NCBI RefSeq assembly: GCF_000765145.1
Contig: NZ_JMGA01000012.1
Coordinates: forward strand, 43,942-107,941
Length of the DNA: 64,000 bases
Reading direction: 5' to 3'
DNA from: Desulfosporosinus sp. HMP52
GTDB taxonomy: Bacteria > Bacillota > Desulfitobacteriia > Desulfitobacteriales > Desulfitobacteriaceae
The notes beneath the pieces are model-generated. The model was given only the letters and a program-made list of their open reading frames with translations. It made no database searches and had not been told where the DNA came from. This document shows, piece by piece, positions 25,129-35,654 of this stretch (the first letter of the stretch is position 1; each line of letters begins with the position of its first letter). The translations under genes and the position numbers were made by a program.

Positions 25129-26382
25129 ATGAAAATGAGAAAATATGACTATTTGAAAATTGCTGTGGCTGGCACCGGATATGTTGGTCTGTCAATTGCC
25201 ATTCTTTTAGCACAGCACCATGAGGTTAAGTCTGTGGACATCATACCAGAGAAGGTAGAAAAGATTAACAGAAAAATTAGTCCTATTCGGGATAATTATA
25301 TTGAAAAATATTTGGCAGAGAAGGATTTGAACCTGGTGGCTACAACAGATGGCGAGGCTGCTTACGCTGATGCAGATTTTGTTGTGATTGCTGCTCCTAC
25401 CAACTATGACTCTGCAACTCAGCATTTTGACACAAGTGCGGTTGAAACTGTAATTGATTCAGTCATGAAAGTTAATCCTGAGGCTGTAATGGTTATCAAG
25501 AGTACCATTCCTGTGGGTTATACAGAGAGTATCAGAGAAAAAAAGAATAGTAAGAATATCGTATTCAGCCCGGAATTTCTCCGTGAATCCAAGGCTCTGT
25601 ATGACAATTTGTACCCAAGTAGAATTATCATCGGTTGCGATGAACAAACTAGAGAAGAAGCAGAAGTGTTTGCAAAGTTGCTACAGGAAGGGGCTCTCAA
25701 AGAAGATGTTGATACGTTTTTTATGGGATTTACAGAAGCAGAAGCTGTCAAACTGTTTGCTAATACTTATCTAGCACTTCGTGTGTCTTATTTCAATGAA
25801 CTTGACACTTATTCTGAGATGAAGGGACTGGATACTAAAGCCATAATCAATGGTGTTTGTCTTGATCCTCGTATTGGTAGGCATTATAACAATCCGTCTT
25901 TCGGATATGGTGGTTATTGCCTGCCGAAAGATACAAGACAGCTTCTCGCTAACTATGCAGATGTTCCTCAGAACATGATGTCTGCCATCGTTGAAAGTAA
26001 TAGAACAAGAAAAGACTTTATTGCAGATCAGGTTCTAAAAATGGCAGGCTACTACGATTATTACTACCGTAGGGATTACAGAAAAGAAGACGAAAAAAGC
26101 TGTGTAATTGGTGTGTACAGACTTACCATGAAGAGCAATTCCGACAATTTCCGTCAGAGTGCAATCCAGGGGGTTATGAAACGCATCAAAGCCAAGGGTG
26201 CAACCGTAATCATTTATGAACCAACTCTTGAAGACGGAGAGACTTTCTTCGGAAGTAAGGTCGTTAATGATTTGGATGAGTTTAAGAAGCAGAGCCAGGC
26301 AATTATTGCAAACAGATATGATAGCTGTTTGAATGATGTAGTTGAGAAAGTTTACACGAGAGATATTTTCCAAAGGGATTAA
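25129..26382 (+). CDS. ugd: UDP-glucose 6-dehydrogenase
   Basis: A 417-residue NAD-dependent enzyme that makes UDP-glucuronate in two oxidation steps. The Rossmann motif GTGYVG occurs at the N-terminus, and the catalytic cysteine is Cys264 in [12 protein letters not shown]; the FSPEFLRES signature is also present. ATG at 25129 or 25135 could be the start; AAGGGA precedes both. It follows the glmS scar and provides an acidic sugar for the polysaccharide. Confidence 0.92.
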   Translation: MKMRKYDYLKIAVAGTGYVGLSIAILLAQHHEVKSVDIIPEKVEKINRKISPIRDNYIEKYLAEKDLNLVATTDGEAAYADADFVVIAAPTNYDSATQHFDTSAVETVIDSVMKVNPEAVMVIKSTIPVGYTESIREKKNSKNIVFSPEFLRESKALYDNLYPSRIIIGCDEQTREEAEVFAKLLQEGALKEDVDTFFMGFTEAEAVKLFANTYLALRVSYFNELDTYSEMKGLDTKAIINGVCLDPRIGRHYNNPSFGYGGYCLPKDTRQLLANYADVPQNMMSAIVESNRTRKDFIADQVLKMAGYYDYYYRRDYRKEDEKSCVIGVYRLTMKSNSDNFRQSAIQGVMKRIKAKGATVIIYEPTLEDGETFFGSKVVNDLDEFKKQSQAIIANRYDSCLNDVVEKVYTRDIFQRD

Positions 26383-26396
26383 AGGACTGTCTATAG

Positions 26397-27164
26397 ATGA
26401 ATATGCAGGATAAAATATCAATAATAACTCCGTCATGGAACAGTGAAAAGTATATAATTGATACCATTCGATCAGTTCAAGCGCAGACATATACAAACTG
26501 GGAAATGATTATTGTGGATGATTGTTCCTCCGATAAAACCGTTCAAATAGTCGAAAAGATTGCAGCTGATGATCCAAGAATTAAAATATTAAGACAGCTC
26601 GTTAATGGTGGAGCAGCAAAGGCTAGAACACGTTCTATGCAAGCAGCCACCGGACGCTTTATTGCATATCTGGATGCAGATGATATTTGGAAGCCGGGAA
26701 AATTGGAGAGACAAGTTCAGTTTATGAAGAATAAGAATTGTGGTTTTTCTTGTGCTTCATACGAAGTAATTGATGATTCGGGTAATAAGTTATATAAAGA
26801 AGTCCACATGCTTCCGAAAGTGGATTATGTCGGATTTCTTACCAATAACCTTCTTCAGACTGTCGGAATAATGGTTGATACTGAAATTGTAGATAAGAAG
26901 TATTTGGTTATGCCAGATATCAGAAGAAGACAGGACGCCGCAACTTGGCTACAAATATTAAAAGCCGGATTCGATTGTTATGGACTTGATGAAATTTTAG
27001 CAGAATACCGTAGAGCTGCTAATTCATTAAGCAGTAATAAGCTTAAAGCTGTTAAAGGAATCTGGATGCTATATAGAGATATTGAACATCTTTCCTTACC
27101 GTTTAGTTGCTATTGTTTTATTAGATACGCATTTTTAGCTGTGTGGAAGAGAATTTATGTTTGA
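26397..27164 (+). CDS. Family 2 glycosyltransferase
   Basis: A 255-residue cytosolic GT-A fold enzyme that adds one sugar to the lipid-linked repeat unit; donor and acceptor are unknown. The first motif ISIITPSWNSEKYI, acidic DD in IIVDDCSSD, and the DxD equivalent YLDADDIW are all visible. It starts 14 bases after ugd and is likely co-transcribed. A transposase remnant follows on the opposite strand. Confidence 0.88.
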   Translation: MNMQDKISIITPSWNSEKYIIDTIRSVQAQTYTNWEMIIVDDCSSDKTVQIVEKIAADDPRIKILRQLVNGGAAKARTRSMQAATGRFIAYLDADDIWKPGKLERQVQFMKNKNCGFSCASYEVIDDSGNKLYKEVHMLPKVDYVGFLTNNLLQTVGIMVDTEIVDKKYLVMPDIRRRQDAATWLQILKAGFDCYGLDEILAEYRRAANSLSSNKLKAVKGIWMLYRDIEHLSLPFSCYCFIRYAFLAVWKRIYV

Positions 27165-27234
27165 ACATGAACTGAACCAAGAATTTCTGCTTTAGTGTTT
27201 TTGGGGATTTTAGCATAAAGCTCACTTAGGCTTA

Positions 27235-28002
27235 ATGCATTTCCCTCGAAACAATAACGTTGTTTAAGCTCTTTACCATCCCAATAGTGTGAAGTCCCTT
27301 ATCCATCAGTTTTTGTAGAAGCGGAGCATGAGTAAACCAACTATCCATCGAGAATCCCGCCTTGAGAGCGCTTTCAGGAATTTGGTCGACGGCATCAGGT
27401 TTAGAATTCATTGCTTCCATGCGACGCTTATAGCCGATGGATCGTTTGTCCAAGTCCTCTCGCATTTCACAAAGACGGTTTTTAACCCTTAGCCGAACTC
27501 ATCAACGTAAAATCTATGGGTGCAAAGCTGTAGCCATCAGACCAACCCAACGTGAGTAAGCTATAACCACAGATAAAGCGACCAGAAACATGGTCAAAGA
27601 TTCGGGCTAAGAGTTCAACCTCTTACTCCTTTCTCGTCCCATGACAGAATCATCGACGATAAAAACACGGATACGCTGTGCGGAGGTGAATTTTTCAAAT
27701 CGCCCGACAACCTTAAGACTGAGTAACTGATAGAAACGTCTCCAGTTATAACGGGATTCATTAAGAAATCGATAAACGACGTCTTTACCTGGAAGTAACT
27801 CTGCTCGGCTGCCTTCTAGTAAGCGTTACAAATTACGGCCTTGGAAGACTAACTGAAATATGATTTGGAATACGGCGAAGCTTGAGACCCCATAGGATTT
27901 ACTGATTCCCGTTGTTCGAAGAAGTTGACTTAACTTAAGTGAAGAAAAAATTAAAGAAAGTTGATTTTGACGCTGTTCAGACAGAGAGTTGTGTTGTAAC
28001 AT
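27235..28002 (-). pseudogene. IS4-like transposase remnant
   Basis: Reading the minus strand from an ATG at 28002 gives MLQHNSLSEQRQNQLSLIF and continues as a DDE-type transposase N-terminal half, with in-frame TAA after FQGRNL, a frameshift after VFIVDDSVMGRERSK, and another near LMSSAKG. The last open part reads PDAVDQIPESALKAGF and related IS4-like residues. The C-terminal half including the final catalytic residues is absent. It is a dead insertion in the exopolysaccharide locus. Confidence 0.75.
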
Positions 28003-28266
28003 TTAGATACGCACCTTTCTGGTTTGGATTTAATGGTTGTTTGGTCACTTCCATTTTACCAATTGGAAAGGTGTTTTTCTGTCAATAAGACAAAATCATT
28101 TTGTCCTAACCTAGATACATACTGGGTTAGAGGTAACTTTCGCTATGCGAAAGTTGAGTTAATAAGAATATATTTTTCTGAATTGACTTTTACTCCGGGA
28201 AATGGGATGGATCGTTTTAATCCTAGAAGTATGGATGTAAAAAAATGGAGAGATGTGGGAAATTAG
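28003..28266 (+). other. IS edge and possible tail of a disrupted gene
   Basis: Two hairpins, GACAAAAT/ATTTTGTC (about 28090-28107) and AACTTTCGC/GCGAAAGTT (about 28134-28154), are probably part of the insertion-sequence edge. The following codons ELTFTPGNGMDRFNPRS up to a stop at 28266 run straight into the next glycosyltransferase and could be the 3' tail of a sugar-pathway gene disrupted by the insertion. An 80-codon open frame spans the whole piece but mixes IS and tail sequence. Confidence 0.35.
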
Positions 28267-29367
28267 ATGGGGAATAATATGAAGGTTGCATTAGTTGGAA
28301 GAGTTGCCGAACATGTCGAATTGTTCGATGGTCAAACCGTAAAAACGAGAAATTTGTATGAGTTATTAAAAGATATCCATAATGTAGAATCTGTTATGCT
28401 AGTAGATACCTGTGAGTATAAAAAACATATAATTCGAGTTCTAATTCAATCAATTATAGCACTACAAAAATGTGACATGATTATTTTATGTGTAGCAATA
28501 AATGGAAGAAGGTTCTTCTTCCCATTTTTCTACTATCTAAATAAATTTTTTAAAAAGGATATTTATCATTCTTTAATAGGTGGGAGTTTAGCAAATAACA
28601 TTGAGCAACATCCTCGCTGGAAGGAGTATGTCAATTCTTTTAAAATAAATTGGGTAGAAAGCCATGAATTGGTAGAAGACTTAAAAAGTTTAGGTGTTAA
28701 TAACGGAGCATACTTGCCTAATTTTAAGAAGATTAATGCCATTAAAGATGTTGAAATCACACCATATGTAAGATATCCATACGAGTTCTGTACATTCAGT
28801 CGAGTGCAAGAAAAAAAAGGTATTACCGATGCTATTGAGGCCATCAATGCTATAAATCAAGACGCAGGTAAAATTCTTGCAAAATTAGATATATACGGAC
28901 CAGTAGATGAGGATTTTAAATTTAGTTTTAATAAATATTTGATGCAATACCAATATTGTGTTCGGTATATGGGATGTATCGATGCTGATAAAAGTGTAGA
29001 AACCGTACGGAATTATTATATGTTACTATTTCCGACACGCTATTATAATGAGGGTATTCCGGGTACCATTATTGATGCTTTAGCAGCTGGCGTACCTGTA
29101 ATTGCAAGAAGGTGGCACTTTTGCGATGAAATTCTTGCAAATAATGTAAACGGACTAGTCTATGAATTTGAAGAATCCGAGAGTTTAGTAAAAACAATTA
29201 GATTTGCGATTGAGCATCCTGATGAAATATTTGAAATGAAGTTTAAGTGCATACAGAAGGCTAAAGAGTATATGTATAATACAGTTTTAGAGCAGGTGAC
29301 AGATACTCTGCGAGGATGCTATAAGGAGAAAATAAATGAAGGTATTACAGGTTATTCCGACACTTAA
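28267..29367 (+). CDS. Glycosyltransferase, GT4-like
   Basis: A 366-residue GT-B fold glycosyltransferase. The N-terminal domain begins MKVALVGRVAEHVE, and the C-terminal group 1 domain shows FCTFSRVQEKKGI and the nucleotide-sugar region TRYYNEGIPGTIIDALAAG, where the usual E-x7-E pattern is degenerate (E then D). Either ATG at 28267 or 28279 may start it. It overlaps the next gene by 32 bases. The base composition is strongly AT-rich compared with the 0-25 kb part, a hint of transfer. Confidence 0.8.
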   Translation: MGNNMKVALVGRVAEHVELFDGQTVKTRNLYELLKDIHNVESVMLVDTCEYKKHIIRVLIQSIIALQKCDMIILCVAINGRRFFFPFFYYLNKFFKKDIYHSLIGGSLANNIEQHPRWKEYVNSFKINWVESHELVEDLKSLGVNNGAYLPNFKKINAIKDVEITPYVRYPYEFCTFSRVQEKKGITDAIEAINAINQDAGKILAKLDIYGPVDEDFKFSFNKYLMQYQYCVRYMGCIDADKSVETVRNYYMLLFPTRYYNEGIPGTIIDALAAGVPVIARRWHFCDEILANNVNGLVYEFEESESLVKTIRFAIEHPDEIFEMKFKCIQKAKEYMYNTVLEQVTDTLRGCYKEKINEGITGYSDT

Positions 29368-30403
29368 TTTAGCGGGCGCAGAAAGAATGTGTGAAAACTT
29401 ATCAGTTGAGTTAACTAGACAAGGCATTGAAGTTGTTGTTGTAAGTTTGTTTTCATATCACACACCCATTTCTAATAGACTGGAGCATGAAGGGGTTAAA
29501 GTCATTTTTCTCAACAAAAGACCAGGACTAGATTTGAGAATGATTGTGGCATTAACCAAGGTTATGAAAAGAGAGAGACCAGACGTTTTACATACCCATA
29601 TACACGTGATGCAGTATGCTGTACCTGCAGCGATATTGGCAGGAGTAAAGAAGAGAGTCCACACCGTTCATAATGTTGCGGATAAGGAAGCAACACCTGG
29701 AAAACAAAAGTTTAATTATTTTTTTTATCACAAATGTAATGTTATACCCGTTGCACTAAGCGAAGAAATTAAACAAACAATTACAAAAAGATATAATGTA
29801 AATGAAAATGACATACCTGTAATTTTTAATGGGATAGATTTAAGTAAGTGCATTATAAAGAAAAGTTATAATGCTTCAAGCGAAAGCTTTAATATATTAA
29901 ATATTGCAAGACTTGCAGAGCAAAAAAACCACAGAATGTTATTACATGTTATGAAAGAGCTTAAAAATCAGTGGCCGAGTGTAAGGCTGAGTATTATCGG
30001 TAATGGTTTTTTAAAGAATGAGATAATTAGTGAAATAAATCAGTTGAATATTAATGATATGGTTGAACTATTGGGAGTAAAAGATAACGTTTACCAGTAT
30101 CTTAGTCAAGCAGATATGTTTATCCTGCCATCACTTTATGAAGGTATGCCTATGACATTGATCGAAGCTATGGGAAGTGCTCTACCTATAGTTACGACTA
30201 ATGTTGGAGGTATTCCAACAATGATCGAAAATGAAAAAGAAGGACTTTTAGTTAATCCTAATGGCCAGGAATTATTAGATGCAATATTAAAACTAAAAGA
30301 TGAAAATTCAAGACGGACCATGGGACAAAATGCTAGAAACAAAGCATTGAAGAAGTTCTCAGCTGAGCAAATGGCAAAAGCGTATATAAATATATACAGG
30401 TAG
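29336..30403 (+). CDS. Glycosyltransferase family 4
   Basis: A 355-residue cytosolic GT4 enzyme. The N-terminal glycine motif is IPTLNLAGAERMCENL and the C-terminal domain holds NIARLAEQKNHRMLL and the E-x7-E element in PSLYEGMPMTLIEAMG. AAGGAG lies before the ATG. It overlaps the upstream glycosyltransferase, so both are in one transcript. Substrate not predictable. Confidence 0.87.
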   Translation: MKVLQVIPTLNLAGAERMCENLSVELTRQGIEVVVVSLFSYHTPISNRLEHEGVKVIFLNKRPGLDLRMIVALTKVMKRERPDVLHTHIHVMQYAVPAAILAGVKKRVHTVHNVADKEATPGKQKFNYFFYHKCNVIPVALSEEIKQTITKRYNVNENDIPVIFNGIDLSKCIIKKSYNASSESFNILNIARLAEQKNHRMLLHVMKELKNQWPSVRLSIIGNGFLKNEIISEINQLNINDMVELLGVKDNVYQYLSQADMFILPSLYEGMPMTLIEAMGSALPIVTTNVGGIPTMIENEKEGLLVNPNGQELLDAILKLKDENSRRTMGQNARNKALKKFSAEQMAKAYINIYR

Positions 30404-30509
30404 ATTTTAAATGTTAAAAGAGTTTTTGAGAGAATTATGCGTTTAACTTATTTCGTTTTACTTAAATAATCAGATTAAATGCGGTAAGAAAGAGGGCAAA
30501 AGAGAACCA

Positions 30510-31814
30510 ATGGGATTTGCTATACTGGTGTTGTTTTGTATATTGACATCTTACAAAATAATAAATAATAAGAACCCTGTTGCAATAGTATTATTTTATT
30601 GTGCCATTGCACCGAGTGTTAAATTAGGAGGAGCTACTTTCGATTCAAACTACTTATACATTACATTAATAACAATAATGATTTTCTTAAAAAGGCGGAG
30701 TATAAAGAAATATAACGCATTGAAGCCATTCTCTTTGATGACTATGATTTGGATAGTTATGTATTTTATAGGATGGCTTTCTCATGGAGCACCAAATTCA
30801 AATGAATTTTGGATTAGCGTAGTCGGTTTATTGAAAAATATTATAACAATATATGTTTGCTATCTTTTATCTATAGATTCAAATAGTCAGCAGTTGGACA
30901 GAACGATGGGAAAAGCATTGGGGTATATTGTTGTTGCCAATGCGATAATGGTAACTTTGCAATGGTTGATGCCGTTAAAAATGTTTGCATTGTGTAATGA
31001 ACTATATTATTCAGCTGACAGAGCTGGTTATACGAGTGCAGCTTCAATTAATACGTGGGGTGGTGGTTTCTATATAGATCACTATTATAGATATTTTGGA
31101 CTATTTGGAACACCTATGGAATTTAGTTGTGTACTTATACTTGTTTTAGCATTTTTATTGATTCAGATTATTACCGGAAAATTTTACTTTAAGCATCCAA
31201 AGCTACTGACAATTGTTACGATTGTTTTAGGAATTGCTACGCAGACCAAATTATTCTTCCTTATGCTTCCTATTTTGCTAATAATGTATGTTATGTATAG
31301 CAAGAAGAAATTAAACACGACCAGAATTATAAGTTATTTCTCACTTGGCATAGTATGTTTGTTCTTTATTGTTTTTTTAGATAAGATTTCAAATATACAG
31401 ATGTTCTCTTATTTTCAGTACCTTCGAGATCCTTTGAGCGCTTTTGCTTCTAGATTGGGAAATGATAGTTCTGAGCAAGGATATATTTATCAAACTTTAA
31501 CAGTAGGATTAGATAATATCCTTACGGGAGTAGGACCGGTAAGCGTTTATGGAGAAAAAATTGCAGATAGTTCGTACGTGGTCTTGTTACATAACGGTGG
31601 CATTCTTACCTTACTAGTAATGCTATTTTACTATGGAAGTTTATTTGTAAAGAATTCGAAAAATCATTTACCGGTTTTAAATATTTTATTAATTACCCTG
31701 TTTGTATTAGGAGCAAGCCGAAATGTTTTATTGTCCGGTTCGATACTGATAATTACCGTGTACTACATTATACAGAGTAATAGAATGCAAACTTCAAATA
31801 AGTTATATAAGTGA
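30510..31814 (+). CDS. Wzy-like polysaccharide polymerase / O-antigen ligase family
   Basis: A 434-residue polytopic membrane protein with about ten hydrophobic segments and a larger extracytoplasmic loop near residues 170-200 (SADRAGYTSAASINTWG). A single such protein between glycosyltransferases and a flippase is the normal place of the repeat-unit polymerase. Sequence conservation in this family is low, so the assignment rests on topology and context. Confidence 0.75.
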   Translation: MGFAILVLFCILTSYKIINNKNPVAIVLFYCAIAPSVKLGGATFDSNYLYITLITIMIFLKRRSIKKYNALKPFSLMTMIWIVMYFIGWLSHGAPNSNEFWISVVGLLKNIITIYVCYLLSIDSNSQQLDRTMGKALGYIVVANAIMVTLQWLMPLKMFALCNELYYSADRAGYTSAASINTWGGGFYIDHYYRYFGLFGTPMEFSCVLILVLAFLLIQIITGKFYFKHPKLLTIVTIVLGIATQTKLFFLMLPILLIMYVMYSKKKLNTTRIISYFSLGIVCLFFIVFLDKISNIQMFSYFQYLRDPLSAFASRLGNDSSEQGYIYQTLTVGLDNILTGVGPVSVYGEKIADSSYVVLLHNGGILTLLVMLFYYGSLFVKNSKNHLPVLNILLITLFVLGASRNVLLSGSILIITVYYIIQSNRMQTSNKLYK

Positions 31815-32080
31815 GATTAAAGAGGTTAACAATGAGAATAGTATATTTATTAACATACAAATAGATTGTTCTTTCGAAGTGCAGATTATTTGTTACGCAA
31901 AAGTGCTGGAGGTCAAAATGGTTAAAAGTTAAATAATATAGGAATACAAGTTAGTAAAAGTCTTTTTTACATTTGGTTACACTTTTCCATATGAGTATTA
32001 AATTAAATGTTAATCTAAGAATGAGTGGGTACACTTTGTATTTTAATTTTAATAAAATCTCAATCAATAAAAGGATTTAT
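31815..32080 (+). other. Degenerate spacer with a 10-codon glycosyltransferase-like start
   Basis: AAAGAGG is followed by an ATG frame reading MRIVYLLTYK and stop. Another frame then reads FRSADYLLRKSAGGQNG and stop. This looks like the decayed 5' end of a small gene, possibly another glycosyltransferase, but there is too little to identify. An in-frame extension of the flippase gene back to 31973 lies here and is probably not translated. Confidence 0.35.
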
Positions 32081-33424
32081 ATGACGCAAGAAACAAAACT
32101 TAAAGAAAACTATAAAAGAATAATTAAAGGGCAAGGTGTCGGAGCTGTTTTGGTTAGAGGGGCAAGCCAGTCTCTAATAATACAGGTTATGGGTACAGGT
32201 TTAGCATTTATTTTGCAAGTCGTATTGGCAAGAATCCTTGGTGTTAATAATTATGGGGATTACATGTATGTTCTTACTTGGGTTAATATCTTAGTATTGG
32301 TTGGTAAGATGGGTTATGACACTGCTACGCTTAAATATATGCCTAAATATGAGGTTGACCAAAATTGGGGGTTACTTAAAGGTTTTTTGTTAAAAAGCCA
32401 AAAAGGAGTTCTGATCTTTTCGTCTGTAGTAACTTTTTCCATCTTATTATTTGCCTGGTTTAACGTACCAAAGTTTAGTTCCTCTTTGAGAGTAGTATTT
32501 TATATAGGGTCATTTCTTGTACCAGCTTTAGCGTTATTACAACTTTATGGGGCACGTCTGCGTGGTTTAAAGAAAATATTGGTTGCTCAAGTGCCACTAC
32601 AAGTAATTCGACCTCTGTTTATAATGGTGATAACAGGGATTACTTATATACTTTTGCAGAGACACTTAACAAGTTGGTTCGTAATGACAATAAACTTGGT
32701 TTCAGTGCTTTTTGCGCTTTGGTTAAGTATCTGGGCGTTCAGTAGAAACCTTTCTCCGATAATTAGCAATGCAAAACCAATCTTCAAAGTAAGAGAATGG
32801 ATGAGCACAGCAATTCCACTACTTGTTATCTCAGGAATGCAATTGGTTATGGGACAGATGGATATCATTATGTTAGGAATTTTAATTGGTACTGATGTAG
32901 CCGGAATCTATTCATCCGCACAACGAATTTCCACTTTGGTGATATTTGGGTTACAAGCCGTCAATACTATGGCTGCACCTATGATATCGGAATTATATTC
33001 TTCTGGAAGAATTAAAGAACTTCAACGTATGGTTACATTAGCTTCATGGGGGATCTTTGCAGTGACAAGTATTGGTTCTCTTGTTTTGATTTTTTTAGGA
33101 TCTTGGATTTTATCTATCTTTGGACAAGCCTTTATTATTGGTTATTTACCATTAATAATTCTACTTATTGGTAATATAGTTAATGCCCTTTGTGGTTCTG
33201 TTGGATTTATTCTAAATATGACAGGAAATCAGAAGATATCTGGAGGGATTATTGCAGGAGGATTAGTTATCAACTTTTTGCTAAATTTATGGTTAATTCC
33301 AAAATGGAGTATGACCGGAGCATCTATAGCCACTGCCACTACAATGATATATTGGAATATTTTTATGGTTATTGTAGTAATTCGCAAACTAAAGATTAAT
33401 CCAACCATTTTTAGGTTCAAATAA
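32081..33424 (+). CDS. Wzx-type oligosaccharide flippase
   Basis: A 447-residue membrane protein of the MOP/PST superfamily with 12 to 14 hydrophobic segments, starting with a cytosolic tail and GASQSLIIQVMGTGLAFIL. It is expected to move the lipid-linked repeat unit across the membrane. ATG with AAAGGA upstream was chosen over an in-frame start 108 bases earlier whose leader does not look like protein. The next gene begins 26 bases after its stop. Confidence 0.85.
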   Translation: MTQETKLKENYKRIIKGQGVGAVLVRGASQSLIIQVMGTGLAFILQVVLARILGVNNYGDYMYVLTWVNILVLVGKMGYDTATLKYMPKYEVDQNWGLLKGFLLKSQKGVLIFSSVVTFSILLFAWFNVPKFSSSLRVVFYIGSFLVPALALLQLYGARLRGLKKILVAQVPLQVIRPLFIMVITGITYILLQRHLTSWFVMTINLVSVLFALWLSIWAFSRNLSPIISNAKPIFKVREWMSTAIPLLVISGMQLVMGQMDIIMLGILIGTDVAGIYSSAQRISTLVIFGLQAVNTMAAPMISELYSSGRIKELQRMVTLASWGIFAVTSIGSLVLIFLGSWILSIFGQAFIIGYLPLIILLIGNIVNALCGSVGFILNMTGNQKISGGIIAGGLVINFLLNLWLIPKWSMTGASIATATTMIYWNIFMVIVVIRKLKINPTIFRFK

Positions 33425-33450
33425 TATTTAATGTAGCTTGAGGTGATTTT

Positions 33451-34245
33451 ATGTTTTCAAGAGAAATCTTAGTTCAATGTAAAAAATTAGCACGGGAAGC
33501 AGGAGCGGAAATTTTAAAAATCTATGATACAAATTTTAATTTTAAAATTAAAGCTGACAAATCTCCGCTTACTTTAGCTGACAGAAAATCTAATGAAATG
33601 ATTGTAAAAGGTCTTGTAGAGAATTTCCCTGATTATGCAATTCTCTCAGAAGAATCCAGAGACGATAAAAGCAGACTAACTAATGACTATTGTTTTATTG
33701 TTGATCCACTTGATGGCACCAAGGAATTTATTAAGAAAAATGGTCAATTTACGGTCAACATTGCATTAGCCTATAAGCATAAGATTGTCGTTGGTGTTAT
33801 ATACGTGCCAGTTACGGGTGACTTATATTACGCCAGTAAAGATTATGGATCATATATAGAGAAAGTTCAAAACGGAGAACTTGGTTTGGAAAAAAGGAGA
33901 CTTCAAGTTACAAATAAAGTTAAAAATCTTATCATGGTATCCAGCAAGTCTCATTCATCAGAGAAAGAGGCTAAGCTAATTGAAGCGAATAATGACAAAA
34001 TCAAAGAGACCATATCGGCAGGAAGCTCACTAAAAGGCTGCATGGTAGCCTCAGGTGAAGCCGATGTATATTATCGTTTTGGGTTAACCTCTGAGTGGGA
34101 TACTGCAGCAATGCAATGCATCGTTGAAGAAGCAGGTGGAATTTTTAGGCAAATGGATGGAACCGAGATGCTTTATAATCGGGAAAACACTCTGAATGAA
34201 AAAGGGTTTTATGTTGTGAATAGAAAAGAAAATATCTGGGTTTAA
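33451..34245 (+). CDS. cysQ: 3'(2'),5'-bisphosphate nucleotidase
   Basis: A 264-residue Mg-dependent phosphatase of the inositol monophosphatase superfamily that converts the sulfotransfer by-product PAP to AMP. The metal motifs are SEESRDD, the VDPLDGTKEF loop, and SEWDTAAMQCIVEEAGG. Length and motifs fit CysQ. In this locus, directly before an APS kinase and ahead of two sulfotransferases, its job is most likely PAP clearance during glycan sulfation. Confidence 0.9.
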   Translation: MFSREILVQCKKLAREAGAEILKIYDTNFNFKIKADKSPLTLADRKSNEMIVKGLVENFPDYAILSEESRDDKSRLTNDYCFIVDPLDGTKEFIKKNGQFTVNIALAYKHKIVVGVIYVPVTGDLYYASKDYGSYIEKVQNGELGLEKRRLQVTNKVKNLIMVSSKSHSSEKEAKLIEANNDKIKETISAGSSLKGCMVASGEADVYYRFGLTSEWDTAAMQCIVEEAGGIFRQMDGTEMLYNRENTLNEKGFYVVNRKENIWV

Positions 34246-34281
34246 GAAGCTGTCGAACGCAGCAAAAAGAGGTATTTAAAA

Positions 34282-35442
34282 ATGAAAAAAACAATGTATA
34301 AGGTTTTGCAATTGTTTTCTTATCTTAAAGAGATCGATCCAGAATTAAATAGTAACAATGATAGCTTTGTTATGCTAGTTCAAAAGGCAGCAAAATTAAT
34401 ATTTAATGATTCCTTTAGCGAGAATGAGGGACTGAAAGAATCTGGGGATGGTTTTAAAGATGCAAGTCTCCAAATTGCCGATATGTTTACTGCTACAATC
34501 CTTTGGTTGGGTGACACAGATCTTATCGCGGGAAAAAGCTATCACATTAGATTAGGGCCTAAAGTTGCGACAGCTACTGTAATGGCACTTAAATATAAAA
34601 TTGACATAAATAATGGCAATAGAATTAGTGTCAACAGTCTACTAAAGAATGAGTTGGCAATATGTGATATAGCTCTATCCGAAAATATGGTGTTTGATAA
34701 GTTTGAGAATAACAAGGTATTAGGGACTCTTAGTTTAATCGATAAGATTACAAATAAAACCTCTGCATTGGGTATTATAGAACATTCGTTGAGAAGATCA
34801 ACAAATGTTGTTTGGCAGAATACCGATATCACTCGGGAAATCCGTGCCGAACAAAAGGGACAAAAGCCCCTGACTCTTTGGTTCACTGGCTTATCCGGTT
34901 CAGGAAAGTCTACCCTTGCTAATGAAGTAGAGAAAAAACTTGTTGCCATGGGCAAACATACTATGTTACTTGATGGTGACAATGTTAGGCATGGTTTGAA
35001 TAAAAATTTAGGTTTTAAAGAGGCTGACAGAATTGAAAATATTAGAAGGATTTCCGAAGTCGCTAAATTAATGAATGATGCAGGAATTATAGTAATTTCT
35101 TCGTTTATTTCTCCTTATAAAAATGACAGGGAAAATGCGAAAAGAATAATCGGTAATGAGTTCGTTGAAATATATGTTAGCACACCTCTTGAAGAATGTG
35201 AAAAAAGAGATGTAAAAGGACTCTACAAAAAAGCCAGAGCAGGTGAGATACCAAATTTCACCGGGATTTCAAGTCCTTACGAAACACCTGAAAATCCTGA
35301 TATTGAGATTGATACGAGTAAGTTTTCTATCGAAATTGCAACAGATATTGTTATCAAACAAATTATGAAATACTCTATCGAAGGACTCCCTTTTGGGCAT
35401 ACTTACCGTGAGATTGTTCTGAACACCAAGAAAAAGGCCTAA
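34282..35442 (+). CDS. cysC: APS kinase fused to a CysN-like C-terminal barrel, GTPase absent
   Basis: A 386-residue protein. Residues about 185-386 are adenylylsulfate kinase: P-loop GLSGSGKST at 203-211, DGDNVRHGLN, and the ENIRRISEVAKLM and SPYETPENP elements. Residues about 78-185 match domains 2 and 3 of the CysN ATP-sulfurylase GTPase (QIADMFTATILWL, GIIEHSLRRSTNVVWQ). The CysN GTPase domain is missing, and the first 75 or so residues are of unknown origin. NodQ/CysNC proteins carry the full GTPase, so this is a shortened relative. It should make PAPS from APS. No cysD is nearby. Confidence 0.85.
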   Translation: MKKTMYKVLQLFSYLKEIDPELNSNNDSFVMLVQKAAKLIFNDSFSENEGLKESGDGFKDASLQIADMFTATILWLGDTDLIAGKSYHIRLGPKVATATVMALKYKIDINNGNRISVNSLLKNELAICDIALSENMVFDKFENNKVLGTLSLIDKITNKTSALGIIEHSLRRSTNVVWQNTDITREIRAEQKGQKPLTLWFTGLSGSGKSTLANEVEKKLVAMGKHTMLLDGDNVRHGLNKNLGFKEADRIENIRRISEVAKLMNDAGIIVISSFISPYKNDRENAKRIIGNEFVEIYVSTPLEECEKRDVKGLYKKARAGEIPNFTGISSPYETPENPDIEIDTSKFSIEIATDIVIKQIMKYSIEGLPFGHTYREIVLNTKKKA

Positions 35443-35601
35443 CGTGGGAAGCTTTATCAAGTGCTCAAGAGAGCTTCCATATAGTTGGACTTAGTCCTCC
35501 GCATGATCCTTTGAAATGCTGAGTACTCTAGGCTTGTTTTGGCGAATAAATATGCAACCTGGTGTAGTGCGGGGATAAGGGTATTGTTGAGGTTGGGAAT
35601 G

Positions 35602-35654
35602 AGTACTCGCCGGAACGGCTCCCTTTGGTCACTCTGCCGGTCCGGTACCAGGTA
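35602..35654 (+). repeat. GC-rich hairpin repeat, copy A, occupied by a group II intron
   Basis: ACTCGCCGGAACGG, a 13-base loop, then CCGGTCCGG; eight of nine stem positions pair. The same element occurs at three other places in the window. A group II intron begins nine bases after the stem (taccaggta, then GTGCGAC). Confidence 0.7.
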
